Source: Candidatus Binatia bacterium (GTDB lineage: Bacteria; Desulfobacterota; Binatia; Bin18). From it: DNA of 64,000 nucleotides. The notes beneath the pieces were generated by a model. It did not search any database. It was not told where the DNA came from and saw only the letters and a program-made list of their open reading frames with translations. How positions within the stretch are numbered: the first letter of the stretch is position 1; the number at the start of each line of letters is the position of its first letter. The position numbers were made by a program, and so were the translations under genes. The stretch lies in contig JAJEFA010000010.1 in assembly GCA_022820725.1 (NCBI GenBank), positions 366,015 through 430,014 of the forward strand, in the 5' to 3' direction. This document shows, one piece after another, positions 45,125 through 55,039 of the stretch.

Positions 45125-45293
45125 GCAGGTCCTCCTGAGAAAACTTTCTGATATAATCAGGCGCTCTCCTTGCCCTCTGCTTTTCCTCTACACGGAACAG
45201 TGAGGAAGAACAAGTTCAGCCGGCTATCTCCAATGAACTTCTCGTGTTGGGTAGGGGCTGACCAGTGTCTCTTAGAGAAGGAGGACGCGACTC

Positions 45294-45764
45294 ATGCAAG
45301 ACGTGGCTCAACAGTTCGAAGAGCTGAAAACGCGGGTAGGGACCAAGGTCGGGGTGACCGCCTGGTTCACTATCGAGCAAAAGATGGCAGACGTTTTCGG
45401 GGTGCTAACTGGCAATCCGGACGCTATGCATAATGACCCTGAATGGGCAAAGAGCAGTCCCTGGGGCGGAACCATCGCCCATGGCATGAATATCTTGTGC
45501 TTGATACCCCAGTTCTGGAAAGACTGCGGTCTGCCACTGGTGACATCCGAGCATATGTATACCTTAAATTACGGCTTTGATCGGGTTCGCTTCACTGCGC
45601 CACTTCGCATTGGACAGCGTGCGCGTGCGCATATTGTTCTTGATGAAGTCCGGAAACGCGGAGATGATGCCTATTTGGTTAAATCCACCTATTCTGTAGA
45701 AGTTGAGAACTCCGAGCGTCCTTGCATGGTTGCGCAGCAGTTGTCACTCTTTGTCATGACATAG
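45294..45764 (+). CDS. MaoC family dehydratase
   Basis: A 156-residue hot-dog protein related to the one at 37929: IEQKMADVFGVLTGNPDAMH contains the MaoC aspartate region (here GNPDAMHNDPEWAKSSPWGG), and IAHGMNILCLIP gives the following AHG motif. In classical R-hydratases the pair is D...H with DxNPxH; here the wording is N-P-D-A-M-H, so activity is uncertain. The ATG at 45294 follows GAGAAGGAGG. A LOG family gene starts soon after. Confidence 0.85.
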   Translation: MQDVAQQFEELKTRVGTKVGVTAWFTIEQKMADVFGVLTGNPDAMHNDPEWAKSSPWGGTIAHGMNILCLIPQFWKDCGLPLVTSEHMYTLNYGFDRVRFTAPLRIGQRARAHIVLDEVRKRGDDAYLVKSTYSVEVENSERPCMVAQQLSLFVMT

Positions 45765-45779
45765 GGACATGTGAACAGT

Positions 45780-46331
45780 ATGAAACGCCTATGTGTTTTT
45801 ACCGGGTCGTACTTAGGCGCCCGACCGGAATATCTCTCGGCCGCCCAAGCGCTCGGTAGAGAATTGGCCGCTCGGGGTCTCGAACTGGTCTACGGAGGGG
45901 CGCATATCGGTCTCATGGGCGCGCTGGCTGACACCGTCCTGGCCGAGAACGGACGGGTGGTCGGCGTTATCCCTGACACGCTGGTTGACCGGGAGGTGGC
46001 TCATCCCAGTCTCTCCGAACTCCACGTGGTCGGCTCCATGCATGAGCGCAAGGCGAAAATGGCCGAACTCGCCGACGGCGTGATCGCCCTGCCCGGTGGG
46101 ATCGGCACGCTGGAGGAATTGTTTGAAGCACTCACCTGGCGGGCGTTACATATCCATACCAAGCCCTGCGGCCTGCTGAACGTCAATCATTACTACGATC
46201 TGCTGCTTCAGTTCTTGCAGCACACCGTGAATGAGCAGTTTTTGAAAGCGCAATATCGCGCCCTACTTCTGGTCGAAGAACATCCCGGCAGGCTCCTGGA
46301 CCGTTTGGAACAACAAGAGGGCTCACCATGA
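45780..46331 (+). CDS. LOG/TIGR00730 family Rossmann-fold protein
   Basis: A 183-residue member of the family that includes cytokinin-activating LOG phosphoribohydrolases. Diagnostic motifs are [31 protein letters not shown] and [16 protein letters not shown] (PGGxGTxxE). Most bacterial members probably split nucleoside monophosphates to base and ribose phosphate. An in-frame GTG at 45771 is an alternative start closer to AGGGA. It overlaps the downstream cupin gene by four bases. Confidence 0.92.
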   Translation: MKRLCVFTGSYLGARPEYLSAAQALGRELAARGLELVYGGAHIGLMGALADTVLAENGRVVGVIPDTLVDREVAHPSLSELHVVGSMHERKAKMAELADGVIALPGGIGTLEELFEALTWRALHIHTKPCGLLNVNHYYDLLLQFLQHTVNEQFLKAQYRALLLVEEHPGRLLDRLEQQEGSP

Positions 46332-46693
46332 CGCATACGCCCATCAATCTGACGCACAAACTCACCACGTTCTCAGACCACTGGTCACCCAAAATCATCG
46401 CTCAGATGAACGACTATCATTTCAAGCTGGCCAAACTCAAAGGTGATTTTGTTTGGCACAGGCATGTCGAGACGGACGAAGTCTTTCTTGTTCTACAGGG
46501 ATCGATGCAGATTGATTTTCGGAATGGCAGTGTTGAGCTGGGGACGGGAGAAATGTTTGTGGTGCCGAAAGATGTCGAGCATAAGCCGTGGGCCGAAAAG
46601 GAATGTCACGTCCTGCTGGTTGAGCCCGCAGGCACGGTCAATACGGGCGATGCCGGTGGCAACTTGACGGCCGATAATGATAGTTGGGTCTAG
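46328..46693 (+). CDS. Cupin domain protein
   Basis: A 121-residue single-domain cupin: [20 protein letters not shown] is the first metal motif and [18 protein letters not shown] the second, with the expected HxH, E and H ligands. Function is unknown; such small cupins are often isomerases or mannose-6-phosphate-isomerase-like. Its ATG overlaps the LOG gene stop, so the two are translated together. Confidence 0.85.
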   Translation: MTHTPINLTHKLTTFSDHWSPKIIAQMNDYHFKLAKLKGDFVWHRHVETDEVFLVLQGSMQIDFRNGSVELGTGEMFVVPKDVEHKPWAEKECHVLLVEPAGTVNTGDAGGNLTADNDSWV

Positions 46694-46702
46694 GAGCGCC
46701 TT

Positions 46703-47188
46703 ATGTCTACCATCTCCGTTGTTGAAGCGGACTTGCATCGGCCCGATCACCAAGAGGCGGTCCTCCGGCTTGTGAATAATTATGCCCGTGATCCGATGGG
46801 CAATAGTCAAGACCTGCCGCAAGACGTATGCACTCGCCTTATTCCAGGCCTGCAAGCCCACCCGACAACGTTGATTTTCCTGGCCTATCGGGGAGACGAA
46901 GCCGTGGGGATTGCCGTGTGTTTCCGGGGGTTCTCCACCTTTGCGGCAAAACCGCTGATAAATATCCATGACTTGGCGGTGAATCCGGACTGTCGCGGGC
47001 AAGGTATCGGGCGCTTGTTATTGCAGCGCGTAGAACATAAGGCACGTGAGTTTGGCTGCTGTAAGCTGACATTGGAAGTACAACAAAACAATACGGTTGC
47101 CCAAGGATTGTACTTTGGTGTCGGCTTTATTCGAGCGACCTATGATCCAGAGGCTGGACAGGTTCTTTTTCTGCAAAAGCCCCTGTAA
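46703..47188 (+). CDS. GNAT family N-acetyltransferase
   Basis: A 161-residue acetyltransferase with a well-kept GNAT core: INIHDLAVNPDCRGQGIGRL carries the acetyl-CoA-binding R/Q-x-x-G-x-G/A loop, followed by LLQRVEHKAREFGCCKLTLE and VQQNNTVAQGLYFGVGF. Substrate unknown. TAGGAG precedes the ATG. It follows the cupin gene after nine bases and may belong to the MaoC-LOG-cupin run. Confidence 0.88.
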   Translation: MSTISVVEADLHRPDHQEAVLRLVNNYARDPMGNSQDLPQDVCTRLIPGLQAHPTTLIFLAYRGDEAVGIAVCFRGFSTFAAKPLINIHDLAVNPDCRGQGIGRLLLQRVEHKAREFGCCKLTLEVQQNNTVAQGLYFGVGFIRATYDPEAGQVLFLQKPL

Positions 47189-47206
47189 CACAGTTCTTCT
47201 TTAAGA

Positions 47207-47713
47207 ATGGATACTCCGCCGCCGGACTACTACTACCGTAACTTCCCTTCCCAGGTCCTACCGACTCGGACTCCGTTTACCCGTGTCGGTCGGGGGGATG
47301 CGGGACTCTTGTTTATCTATGTCTCCAACCGCCGCCAACGCTGGAGCGTCTTACTCGACAAGGAGCAGGTGGAGCATATCTATCCGGAAGCGCGTAAGCA
47401 GATTCCGCCCGGCTTCGCTCACGTCTGGTTGTTGGAAAAATGCTATAGTACGCGCCCCGCGGGTTTTCACACACGGACAAAACATTCCTCTCCACTCCAC
47501 CAGTCCGCTCAAGGAGACCGCACCCCGGTCACCGGACTGGGAGAGTCATTCATTCTCTTAGCCGAGCCGTCTCCCTCGCCCGGCGTGCAAGGCGACGTCC
47601 TGTCCTACCACTTGCAGGAAGGGGCTGCTATCGAAGCGGCCGAAGCATACACCAGACAGTACCACCGTCGTGCCGTCGTGGGTTTGCTGGTGTGGGACGA
47701 TTATTGGTTCTAG
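47207..47713 (+). CDS. Hypothetical protein
   Basis: A 168-residue protein I do not recognise. It is rich in proline, tyrosine and arginine, with PPPDYYYRNFPSQVLPTRTP at the start and RRAVVGLLVWDDYWF at the end. There is no signal peptide, membrane helix or cysteine motif. It follows the GNAT gene by 18 bases on the same strand and converges with ureD. The long uninterrupted frame and its place suggest it is real. Confidence 0.5.
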   Translation: MDTPPPDYYYRNFPSQVLPTRTPFTRVGRGDAGLLFIYVSNRRQRWSVLLDKEQVEHIYPEARKQIPPGFAHVWLLEKCYSTRPAGFHTRTKHSSPLHQSAQGDRTPVTGLGESFILLAEPSPSPGVQGDVLSYHLQEGAAIEAAEAYTRQYHRRAVVGLLVWDDYWF

Positions 47714-47723
47714 GTCTCGCCCA

Positions 47724-48608
47724 TCACAGCCAGCCTGATTTGCGGCGGCTTGGCGGTTCCACTCCAGTCAGGCATAACCGCACCGCGCGCCAGGCTGCGT
47801 GAAACGCGTTTCGCAGAGCAACCGCGTCAACGGCGAGTACGCGCGTCCAGACTCCCACATTGTCAGACAGGATCGACGCACCAGCATAGATGTCGGGAAG
47901 AGGATCGAGCGCCGTTCGTAAGGTTGTCACCAACTCCTCGGTATCGTGGTCCGATACTACCCAGAACGTCCCTTGCGTCTGATAGCGCTGGAGGGACTGA
48001 GGTAGACTCACAATGAATTCATGACCGCTAATCTCGAAGCGGTCTACACAGCGGTGCTGTCCGTCCGGTCGCTGGAATACGGTTTCACTGAAAACCGAGC
48101 CAAACGGACGGGCTAAGGCCTCCGGGTCGTGCAGTCCAAAGGCATCGCCACTGATGACCGTCGCGCCTTCTTCGACAGTGATATGAACCGAAGAGCGAAA
48201 GCGCGCTTGGGGGAATAATGCGAGCGGGTCGGGTAGGTATTCAACAAAGCTGTCTTTGCCCGCCCGGATGGAGACCTGCTGCGTGGCGGCCCTGCCCTCC
48301 CGCATCGAGTGGACAACAGTCGCCCCTTGGGTGGTTAGATGCACACACGCTCCGTCCTCCACCGAAAAATCGAGCGTCAAGCGCTCATTTTCATACACCC
48401 CGCCAGAGATGGACTGGAGCATCAGCGTCAGCATCCCGTGCGGAGCCCGGTCGAGACAGAATGGCTGGGTGAGGGTGAAGGGATAGGTCGTCCGTTGCCT
48501 GGCGATAAAGGTCTGACCGGAGGGGTCGCATTTGAAGCTGATGGAAACCTGGGGAGGTGTAACGGAGCATGGCTCGGCCAAGAGCCCAGGGGCGGATGTA
48601 CTGCTCAT
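47724..48608 (-). CDS. ureD: Urease accessory protein UreD
   Basis: UreD (UreH) binds apo-urease as part of the nickel-insertion complex. The 294-residue product shows SISGGVYENERLTLDFSVED, VHLTTQGATVVHSMREGRAA and VEYLPDPLALFPQARFRSSV, matching the UreD core. It is last in the cluster ureF, ureAB, ureC, ureD, with 24 bases after ureC. UreD is usually first in such operons, so the order is unusual. Confidence 0.9.
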   Translation of the reverse strand: MSSTSAPGLLAEPCSVTPPQVSISFKCDPSGQTFIARQRTTYPFTLTQPFCLDRAPHGMLTLMLQSISGGVYENERLTLDFSVEDGACVHLTTQGATVVHSMREGRAATQQVSIRAGKDSFVEYLPDPLALFPQARFRSSVHITVEEGATVISGDAFGLHDPEALARPFGSVFSETVFQRPDGQHRCVDRFEISGHEFIVSLPQSLQRYQTQGTFWVVSDHDTEELVTTLRTALDPLPDIYAGASILSDNVGVWTRVLAVDAVALRNAFHAAWRAVRLCLTGVEPPSRRKSGWL

Positions 48609-48632
48609 GGCGTTCCACGGACGCTGCGCCGC

Positions 48633-50342
48633 TCAGCGTAAAAAATACTTTCTGGCGAGCGGGACTTCATCCGCGGGCTCACACGTCATCAACTCACCAT
48701 CGGCGTAGACCTCATGCGTGTGCGGGTTGACGGTGATGTCCGGGCAAGTGTCGTTATGCAGCATATCTCCCTTCCCCACCGCGCGCGTATTCCGAATCGG
48801 CAACATGGGTTTGTGGAGTTCGAGCTTGCGCGGAATATCGGCTTCAAGCGCCAGGGAACTGGCGAAAACCGCACTGAGAGCAGACGGCGCGCTACCCACC
48901 GCTCCCCACATGGGGCGCTGGATAATAGGCTCAACCGGGAAGATGCAGCCACTCGCGTCTCCCATGATGGACCAGGCCATAAAGCCGCCCTTCATCACCA
49001 TCAGCGGTTTGGCCCCAAAAAATGCTGCCCCCCACAGCACCAGATCGGCCATCTTACCGGCTTCCAGCGAGCCGACGTAGTGGTCAATGCCCATCGCCCG
49101 GGCCGGGTTGATAGTGTACTTGGCAATATAGCGTTTGATCCGCTCGTTATCGGCGCGCGCCGTTTTTTCCGTGGGAAGACGGCCGCGTTGGTCCTTCATT
49201 TTACTCGCCAGTCGCCAGCAATTCGTAATGGTTTCATGCACCCGTCCCATCCCCTGCGTGTCCGCGGCAAACATCGAGATCGCGCCCAGGTCGTGCAACA
49301 CGTCTTCTGCGGCCATGGTCTGCGGACGGATGCGGCTTTCGGCAAAGGCGACATCTTCCGGCAAGCGCCAATTCAGCATATGGGCGTCCATGGTCATGGG
49401 CAGGGCTTCGTCGAGCGCGTTGCGCGAGTAGGGGTTGGTCGGATTGGTGGAAGACGGCAGACAGTTGGCCACGCCCGCCACACGGATGAGGTCGGGCGCG
49501 TGGCCGCCTCCGGCCCCCTCGACGTGATACATATGAATCGTCCGACCGGCGATCGCGGCCAGCGTATCCTCACAGTAGCCAGCCTCGTTGATGGTGTCGG
49601 TATGGAGCTGCACCTGAAAGTCGTATTGGTCCGCCACCGTGAGCGCGCAGTCTATAGTGGCCGGCATGGCTCCGAAATCCTCGTGGACCTTGACGCCGAT
49701 CGCTCCACCGGCCACACTCTCCTCAATCGCGGCGCCGACGTGCGAGTTGCCCCGTCCCAGAAAGCCGAAATTCAAGGGATAGTGCTCGCAGGCTTTGAGC
49801 ATTTTGGCCAGATTATTCGGTCCCGCGCAACTGATATCAAAATGCGGCCCCATGGTTCCGCCAATAATGGTCGTAATGCCGCTGGCCAGGGCGTGTTCAC
49901 ACTGCTGCGGACACAGAAAGTGGGCGTGCGCCTCCACTCCCCCTGGGGTAATAATCAACCCATCGCCGTGCACAATGGTCGTACAGGGACCGCAGACCAG
50001 CCCGGGCTGGACCCCGTCCTGGATGGCGGGATTCCCGGCTTTGCCCACATCCACAATCTTGCCGTCCTTAATGCCGATATCGCCCTTCACAATGCCCAGC
50101 ACCGGGTCGATGATCGTGGCGTTCTGGACCACCATATCCAGCCCGCCCGACGCCGCGGTCGTGGAGGCGTGAAAGCCCATCCCGTCGCGCATCACCTTGC
50201 CGGCCCCGGTCAGACACTCGTCGCCATAGACCGCATGGTCGTGCTCAATCTCAGCCAGGAGTGAAGTGTCGCCCAGACGCACCATATCGCCCGTTGTTGG
50301 ACCATACGTGGCCGCATAGGCCGCCCGTGTCAGTCTGGCCAT
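48633..50342 (-). CDS. ureC: Urease alpha subunit UreC with an atypical active-site flap
   Basis: The 569-residue catalytic subunit hydrolyses urea to ammonia and carbamate at a two-nickel centre. The ligands are kept: [11 protein letters not shown], the carbamylated lysine in [14 protein letters not shown], the histidines in [11 protein letters not shown] and [13 protein letters not shown], and the aspartate in AADTQGMGR. The mobile flap differs: where typical UreC has M-V-C-H-H-L, this reads M-D-A-H-M-L, so the flap cysteine is alanine while the catalytic histidine remains. Elsewhere it is also more divergent than common ureases. It lies nine bases after ureAB. Confidence 0.93.
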   Translation of the reverse strand: MARLTRAAYAATYGPTTGDMVRLGDTSLLAEIEHDHAVYGDECLTGAGKVMRDGMGFHASTTAASGGLDMVVQNATIIDPVLGIVKGDIGIKDGKIVDVGKAGNPAIQDGVQPGLVCGPCTTIVHGDGLIITPGGVEAHAHFLCPQQCEHALASGITTIIGGTMGPHFDISCAGPNNLAKMLKACEHYPLNFGFLGRGNSHVGAAIEESVAGGAIGVKVHEDFGAMPATIDCALTVADQYDFQVQLHTDTINEAGYCEDTLAAIAGRTIHMYHVEGAGGGHAPDLIRVAGVANCLPSSTNPTNPYSRNALDEALPMTMDAHMLNWRLPEDVAFAESRIRPQTMAAEDVLHDLGAISMFAADTQGMGRVHETITNCWRLASKMKDQRGRLPTEKTARADNERIKRYIAKYTINPARAMGIDHYVGSLEAGKMADLVLWGAAFFGAKPLMVMKGGFMAWSIMGDASGCIFPVEPIIQRPMWGAVGSAPSALSAVFASSLALEADIPRKLELHKPMLPIRNTRAVGKGDMLHNDTCPDITVNPHTHEVYADGELMTCEPADEVPLARKYFLR

Positions 50343-50351
50343 GTTCCCCCC

Positions 50352-51056
50352 CTATGCGCCCTTAAAGCCGCGCTCCTTGGCCCGTTGAAGAGCGGCCCGC
50401 TTGACCGCTTCGGAATGAATGGAGCCGTTGGTGAGATTGTTGAGGCCGGTAACTTCGCCGCTGCCGCCCAGGGCGACGAGCGGGACGGCTTTCTTCATAC
50501 CAGGCTCAAAGCGCACCGACGCACCCGCCGGTACGTCCAGGCGCATGCCGAACGCCTGTGCCCGATCAAACTCCAGAGCCTTGTTGGCTTCAAAGAAATG
50601 AAAATGACTGGCCACCTGAATGGCGCGATCTCCAGTATTGACGACATCGAGGGTCAGGGTCTCGCGGCCTGCGTTCAGGTCGATCTCTTCATCAGGCGTG
50701 ATAATTCCGCCGGGCCGTCCATAGGGCGATTCGGGCAGCGGCTCGGAGCCGGGGCGGATCGGATTATACACGGCAATGAGCTTGGTCCCATCCGGGAACA
50801 TCCCATCCACCATAATCCGGGACACCAGCTGAGCAACGTTGGGCAACACGTCATCGGTCGTCAACAGCGTTGATCCCAGGCTGACCAGTTCCGCGACCGA
50901 TTTCCCCTCGCGCGCGCCCTCAAGCAGTTCGTCCGTGATATAGGCAATGGACTCGGCGGCGTTGAGTTTGAGCCCTTTGGCCTTATGACGGCGCGCCAGT
51001 TCAGCCGCCATAAAAATGGTTAAACGTTCGTTTTCCGTGGGCGTGAGGTTCAGCAT
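50352..51056 (-). CDS. ureAB: Fused urease gamma-beta subunit
   Basis: A 234-residue fusion of UreA (gamma, about 1-100) and UreB (beta, about 125-234), the arrangement known from Helicobacter. The gamma part has [20 protein letters not shown] and [20 protein letters not shown]; the beta part has [40 protein letters not shown] and [21 protein letters not shown] use the ATG at 51056 preceded by AGGAGG. ureF lies 56 bases upstream and ureC nine bases downstream. Confidence 0.94.
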   Translation of the reverse strand: MLNLTPTENERLTIFMAAELARRHKAKGLKLNAAESIAYITDELLEGAREGKSVAELVSLGSTLLTTDDVLPNVAQLVSRIMVDGMFPDGTKLIAVYNPIRPGSEPLPESPYGRPGGIITPDEEIDLNAGRETLTLDVVNTGDRAIQVASHFHFFEANKALEFDRAQAFGMRLDVPAGASVRFEPGMKKAVPLVALGGSGEVTGLNNLTNGSIHSEAVKRAALQRAKERGFKGA

Positions 51057-51112
51057 GGGCGTTCCTCCTGGAGATCGACTACTGAGCGTGGAGTGTGCAC
51101 CGGGCGCACAGG

Positions 51113-51787
51113 TCAATTCGCAAACAACCGCGTCGCCTGGGTCTCATGCCGCATCATGGCAATATCAGAGACCGGCGTAAAGCTGCTGAGAGACTCGGGC
51201 AGGGGCGCGGCAAGCAGCGCGGTCAGCGTGGGATGTATCCGCTGTACAATCAGTTGGGCCTGGATATGGCTCACAAAGCCGAGCCGGATGGCGGCACTCA
51301 CAAACGCCATGACCTGGAGATGGCCGGACAGCAGGCTGGCCTGCTCCGCGTCTAACCCGACCCCCCGCCAGACCAGCCCTTGAACGACCGGGAGATGACT
51401 CCACGCCTGCCCGGTTTTGACACGCTCCAGGTAGTCGGCCGCGCGAGGCGTCTTAAGCCGGGCGTGCACGCGCAGCAGGGCCCGGCCGGCCCGCTGCGAT
51501 ACAACGCGCAACTCACGCGCAAGCGAGAGCGCTTCCAGTTCTGCATCAACCGCAGCAACTTTTTCCAGCTCGCCCGCCGCACGATACGCCCACACCAAGG
51601 CGGGTCGGTCGCAGCGAGCCCAACGATGGCAGAGCTGGACCTGGACGAAGTGCCGCAAAGTCTCGGCGTCATGCACGTAGGTATCGGTAAAAAGCGTTTC
51701 TAGCCCCCATGAAGCCGCGAAGCCACCACCGGGGAAAAAGCTGTCACCGTTTTGCAGCGCGGTCAGCAGGGCAGTCGGGTCAGTCAT
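51113..51787 (-). CDS. ureF: Urease accessory protein UreF
   Basis: UreF works with UreD and UreG to load nickel. The 224-residue helical protein has the family start [20 protein letters not shown] followed by SWGLETLF, a divergent form of the usual P-x-G-G-F-x-x-S-x-G-L-E motif, and a C-terminal [20 protein letters not shown]. It heads the cluster. ureG and ureE, normally adjacent, are absent from the window. Confidence 0.85.
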   Translation of the reverse strand: MTDPTALLTALQNGDSFFPGGGFAASWGLETLFTDTYVHDAETLRHFVQVQLCHRWARCDRPALVWAYRAAGELEKVAAVDAELEALSLARELRVVSQRAGRALLRVHARLKTPRAADYLERVKTGQAWSHLPVVQGLVWRGVGLDAEQASLLSGHLQVMAFVSAAIRLGFVSHIQAQLIVQRIHPTLTALLAAPLPESLSSFTPVSDIAMMRHETQATRLFAN

Positions 51788-51869
51788 ACGCTTCTCGCTT
51801 CACTCGGCCGTTCGCTCATAGCAACGCCGAGGACTTTGATAAGACGCAACATTCTTGTCCGGCCTTCCA

Positions 51870-52496
51870 TTAGCCGCGAGCCGTTTTTGCCATAAACGCT
51901 CCGGTGGCAATCAGGCAGCCTCCGCTCAGACATTGAGGCCAACGTTTGGCCTGCTGGAAAGAGAGCGCCACTCTGTGGCCTAAGATCGCATAGCCGGTCA
52001 GAACGACGAAGACGAGGAATATATAGGTGATCCCAAGAATGACCTGCTGACGGACTACATCCATTCCTGGCGTTACGAACTGAGAGAAGAGTGAAAAGTA
52101 AAACAGCAGCGCTTTGGGATTTGTGATTGACGTGAGAAACCCCTGAAAAAAAGCTGTCCGCCCGTGAGCGTGGGACACAGGCGAGACCGCGTGTCCAGCT
52201 TCTTCAGTCCTGAACGCCGTCACAATGTGCTTTCCGCCCAGATAGATCAGGTAAACGGCTCCCAGGGTCCGAAGAAAGACCAAGGCCGGCTGCGACGCGA
52301 TCAAGACGGTTGTCAGCCCAAGTACAGTCACCGTGACAAACACCGTATTGCTACACAGGATGCCGGCAATCGCGAAGGCCGCAGAGCGGCGATCCGTTCC
52401 CATGGCATGAGCCAGCACCAGAAACGAGGTTGGCCCAGGGGAGGCAATCACGACTAGCCCGGTGAGGATAAAGGCGAGATAGAGTTCAACCGTCAT
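51870..52496 (-). CDS. LysE/RhtB family exporter
   Basis: A 208-residue membrane protein with about six hydrophobic segments. The family start VELYLAFILTGLVVIASPGP, then TSFLVLAHAMGTDRRSAAFA and GAVYLIYLGGKHIVTAF, is typical. Relatives export amino acids and analogues such as homoserine, lysine or cysteine. The substrate cannot be told. It stands between the urease cluster and a divergent MATE gene. Confidence 0.9.
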   Translation of the reverse strand: MTVELYLAFILTGLVVIASPGPTSFLVLAHAMGTDRRSAAFAIAGILCSNTVFVTVTVLGLTTVLIASQPALVFLRTLGAVYLIYLGGKHIVTAFRTEEAGHAVSPVSHAHGRTAFFQGFLTSITNPKALLFYFSLFSQFVTPGMDVVRQQVILGITYIFLVFVVLTGYAILGHRVALSFQQAKRWPQCLSGGCLIATGAFMAKTARG

Positions 52497-52621
52497 GTTG
52501 CTCCCCCATTAGCTGAGGCCGACTCCGAATACAAACTCGCCTGGGATCGGTTTTTTTGTTAAGCCCATCTTTCCATGCAACAGGCGTATCTTCTGTTCTC
52601 CCCCGAGGAGAACCCAGCGCT

Positions 52622-54004
52622 GTGACCACGATTGTGGAGTCTCCAGACAAACATCCGTTCGTCCTTTACCCCCATCGTACCTTTACGACCCTGAGCTTGC
52701 CCGTCATGGCCTCTCTCGTGGTCGAGCCGTTTGCCAGCCTGGTCGATACCGCATTTGTGGAACGGCTGGGCGCGGCTTCGGCGGCCGGACTTGGTGCGGC
52801 AACTGCGCTGCTATCCGGCATCCTGTGGATATTCAACTTTCTGGGCGTGGGCACCCAAACCGAGGTGGCACAAGCCATGGGAGCAGGAAAAGCGCAACAA
52901 GTCGGGAGTATAGCCAGCCTGGGTTTGCTGCTCGCCGTTCTTTTGGGACTGGGCCTGACGCTCATCACCTGGCCGGGAGTCGAGCGCTTTTCCGTCTGGA
53001 TGAGCGCGGATGCCGTCGTACAGACGAATACGCAAATCTATCTTTACATTCGCCTGCTCGGTGTGGTTCCCAGTCTCGTTGTCACCGCTGCGTTTGGCGT
53101 ATTGCGCGGGCTGCAAGCCATGCGCACATCGCTCTGGATTGCGGGCGGAATGAGTCTGGTCAACATCATCCTGGACCCCATTCTGATTTTCGGGGTTGGC
53201 CCGGTTCCGGCGCTGGGGATTGCCGGTGCCGCCTGGGCGACCGTGCTGAGTCAGGTTCTTGGTATGGTGTGGGCGCTCTGGGGCGTTGCCAAGCGTACGG
53301 GGCTGAGCGCTGAGTTTGCCTGGCAGCGGACGCGTCGTTTTTTTCTGATTGGCCGCGACCTGGCACTACGAACGGGATTCGCTCAGATCTTTATGCTGGT
53401 CTCGACCTGGACGGCCCTTCAGATCAGCGTCGAGGCCGGAGCGGCGCATCAGGCCCTGCGTCAGTTATGGATGTTTCTGGCCTTTCTGATGGATACCTAT
53501 GCTGTCACAGCCCAAAGCCTGATCGGGTACTTCCTGGGTGCGACACGGATAGACATCGCCCGACAGGCCGCGCGTATTGCCTGTCGCTGGGCGCTTGGAA
53601 CCGGCGGGTTACTGCTCCTGGTCCTGCTACTGAGTGAGCGACTCCTGGCGTTTCTTCTAGTACCGCCGAGTGCTCAGGCGCTTTTCCTGGTCGGCCTCCT
53701 CATCTGCGCCGTGACCCAGCCGCTCAACGCGCTGTCCTTTGTCACGGATGGTATCCATTGGGGGACCGGCGATTATGCCTATCTGCGCAACGCCATGATC
53801 GTCGCCACGGGAACGGGCGTTCTTGTCCTGCTGTTCATCGACCCGACGCACGCGCAGGCGTTTGCTCAGGTGTGGCTGGCGATGGCAGTGTGGATCGTCA
53901 TCCGGGCAACGTTTGGCCTGCTGCGTATTTGGCCGGGAATAGGCAAGGCGGTTCTGCGGCTGTCAGAGCCGGATTCGCCTCGTTATCAGCCGTCCAGGAG
54001 ATAG
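52622..54004 (+). CDS. MATE family efflux transporter (DinF-like)
   Basis: A 460-residue transporter with about 12 membrane segments arranged as two similar halves: LVDTAFVERLGAASAAGLGA in the first helix pair, SLVNIILDPILIFGVGPVPA ending the first half, and LIGYFLGATRIDIARQAARI in the second. It should expel drugs or metabolites in exchange for Na+ or H+. I start at the GTG at 52622 with GAGGAG ahead; an in-frame start at 52556 would add an unconserved tail. Confidence 0.88.
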   Translation: MTTIVESPDKHPFVLYPHRTFTTLSLPVMASLVVEPFASLVDTAFVERLGAASAAGLGAATALLSGILWIFNFLGVGTQTEVAQAMGAGKAQQVGSIASLGLLLAVLLGLGLTLITWPGVERFSVWMSADAVVQTNTQIYLYIRLLGVVPSLVVTAAFGVLRGLQAMRTSLWIAGGMSLVNIILDPILIFGVGPVPALGIAGAAWATVLSQVLGMVWALWGVAKRTGLSAEFAWQRTRRFFLIGRDLALRTGFAQIFMLVSTWTALQISVEAGAAHQALRQLWMFLAFLMDTYAVTAQSLIGYFLGATRIDIARQAARIACRWALGTGGLLLLVLLLSERLLAFLLVPPSAQALFLVGLLICAVTQPLNALSFVTDGIHWGTGDYAYLRNAMIVATGTGVLVLLFIDPTHAQAFAQVWLAMAVWIVIRATFGLLRIWPGIGKAVLRLSEPDSPRYQPSRR

Positions 54005-54053
54005 CCTCCAAGCCGTCGGAGTGATACAGCCAAGGAACGGAAAGGAGGCGGTC

Positions 54054-54497
54054 ATGTCTCACTCGTTCTCTGGTGGCTGCGCGTGTGGCGCGATTCGATA
54101 TGAGTGTACGGCCGACCCAGTGTTCTCGTGGAACTGTCACTGTCGGGACTGTCAGCGCGCGAGTGGCAGCGCCTTTTGTCCGGTTTCATATGTCCCCAAG
54201 ACTGCATTCTCAAGCACCGGGGCAATCACCTATCACGAAGTAAAGGCCGAAAGCGGGCGGGCCGTACGTCGCGGCTTTTGTCCGCAGTGTGGCTCGCCGG
54301 TCTTCATTCTGGCCGAGCTTGTTCCCGACCTGATAGGCGTCTGGGCCGCCAGCCGGGATGAGCCGGATCAGTTTCAGCCCGCAGTCAATGTCTGGACCGC
54401 GAGCGGCCAGCCCTGGGATGAGATGCCCACCGCCCTGCCGGCCTGTCCGAGAGCCCCGACCGACGCGGAGATGCAGCAGATACTGGACACTCGGTGA
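54054..54497 (+). CDS. GFA/CENP-V family zinc protein
   Basis: A 147-residue GFA-family protein with all the zinc cysteines: SGGCACGAIRYEC, NCHCRDCQRASGSAF and RGFCPQCGSPVF. It is closer to the common GFA pattern than the one at 4765. AAAGGAGG lies before the ATG at 54054. Glutathione or another thiol adduct is the presumed ligand. It precedes the RidA-amidase-LLM run on the same strand by 94 bases. Confidence 0.88.
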   Translation: MSHSFSGGCACGAIRYECTADPVFSWNCHCRDCQRASGSAFCPVSYVPKTAFSSTGAITYHEVKAESGRAVRRGFCPQCGSPVFILAELVPDLIGVWAASRDEPDQFQPAVNVWTASGQPWDEMPTALPACPRAPTDAEMQQILDTR

Positions 54498-54591
54498 CAG
54501 GTCCGGGATCAAGATTCCGTATTTTCCCTTGACGCGGCTCCGGCGTTTTTCATACAGTCGAGGTCAATCGCACATAAAGAGGAGGCAGGCT

Positions 54592-54999
54592 ATGATCACA
54601 CGCAGCAACCCGGATGTGGGCTATATGTCGGACGAGGCTTTCCGGACCTACGGCTTCACCCAAAGCATCAGAGCCGGGAATATGCTCTATCTGTCGGGTG
54701 TCGCTCCCTTCAAAGGCAACCTTGATGATGTCGAGGTCGTCGGGGTCGGAGATATCCGCGCCCAGGTCGCCCAGGTCCTGGAGATCATCCAACGCTGTCT
54801 GGCCGCCGAGGGCGCGACCTTCAAAAACTGGGTCGCCCAAACCGTCTATACCACGAATATGACCGAACTCCAGAAAACGGCTGACATCTTTCGCGAGGCA
54901 TTCGGGGACTATACGCCGACGAGTACCTGGGTCGAGATCAAGGGCCTGTTTGTTCCCGAGCAACTGGTCGAGATCAACGGGACGGCCATTTTAGACTGA
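54592..54999 (+). CDS. RidA family protein without the catalytic arginine
   Basis: A 135-residue YjgF/RidA fold protein: FTQSIRAGNMLYLSGVAPFK, QVLEIIQRCLAAEGATFKNW, VAQTVYTTNM and EIKGLFVPEQLVEINGTAIL. In enamine deaminases a conserved arginine sits before the V-E-V strand (P-A-R-S-x-V); here the equivalent is P-T-S-T-W-V, so that arginine is absent and imine deaminase activity is not expected. AGGAGG precedes the ATG. An amidase gene follows after 40 bases. Confidence 0.88.
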   Translation: MITRSNPDVGYMSDEAFRTYGFTQSIRAGNMLYLSGVAPFKGNLDDVEVVGVGDIRAQVAQVLEIIQRCLAAEGATFKNWVAQTVYTTNMTELQKTADIFREAFGDYTPTSTWVEIKGLFVPEQLVEINGTAILD

Positions 55000-55039
55000 G
55001 CCCGTCGTCTCTTGCCGCGTAACCCAAAGGAGTTCCGTC

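Noticed and set aside
48714..50264. A 516-codon open frame on the plus strand opposite ureC
   Set aside because: It mirrors the codon pattern of ureC, has no ribosome-binding site and no recognisable domain. ureC has clear active-site motifs on the other strand.
51788..51869. Search for a short ureG or ureE beside ureF
   Set aside because: The gap is only 82 bases and the flanking genes are a LysE exporter and ureF; no GTPase motif is present anywhere in the cluster.
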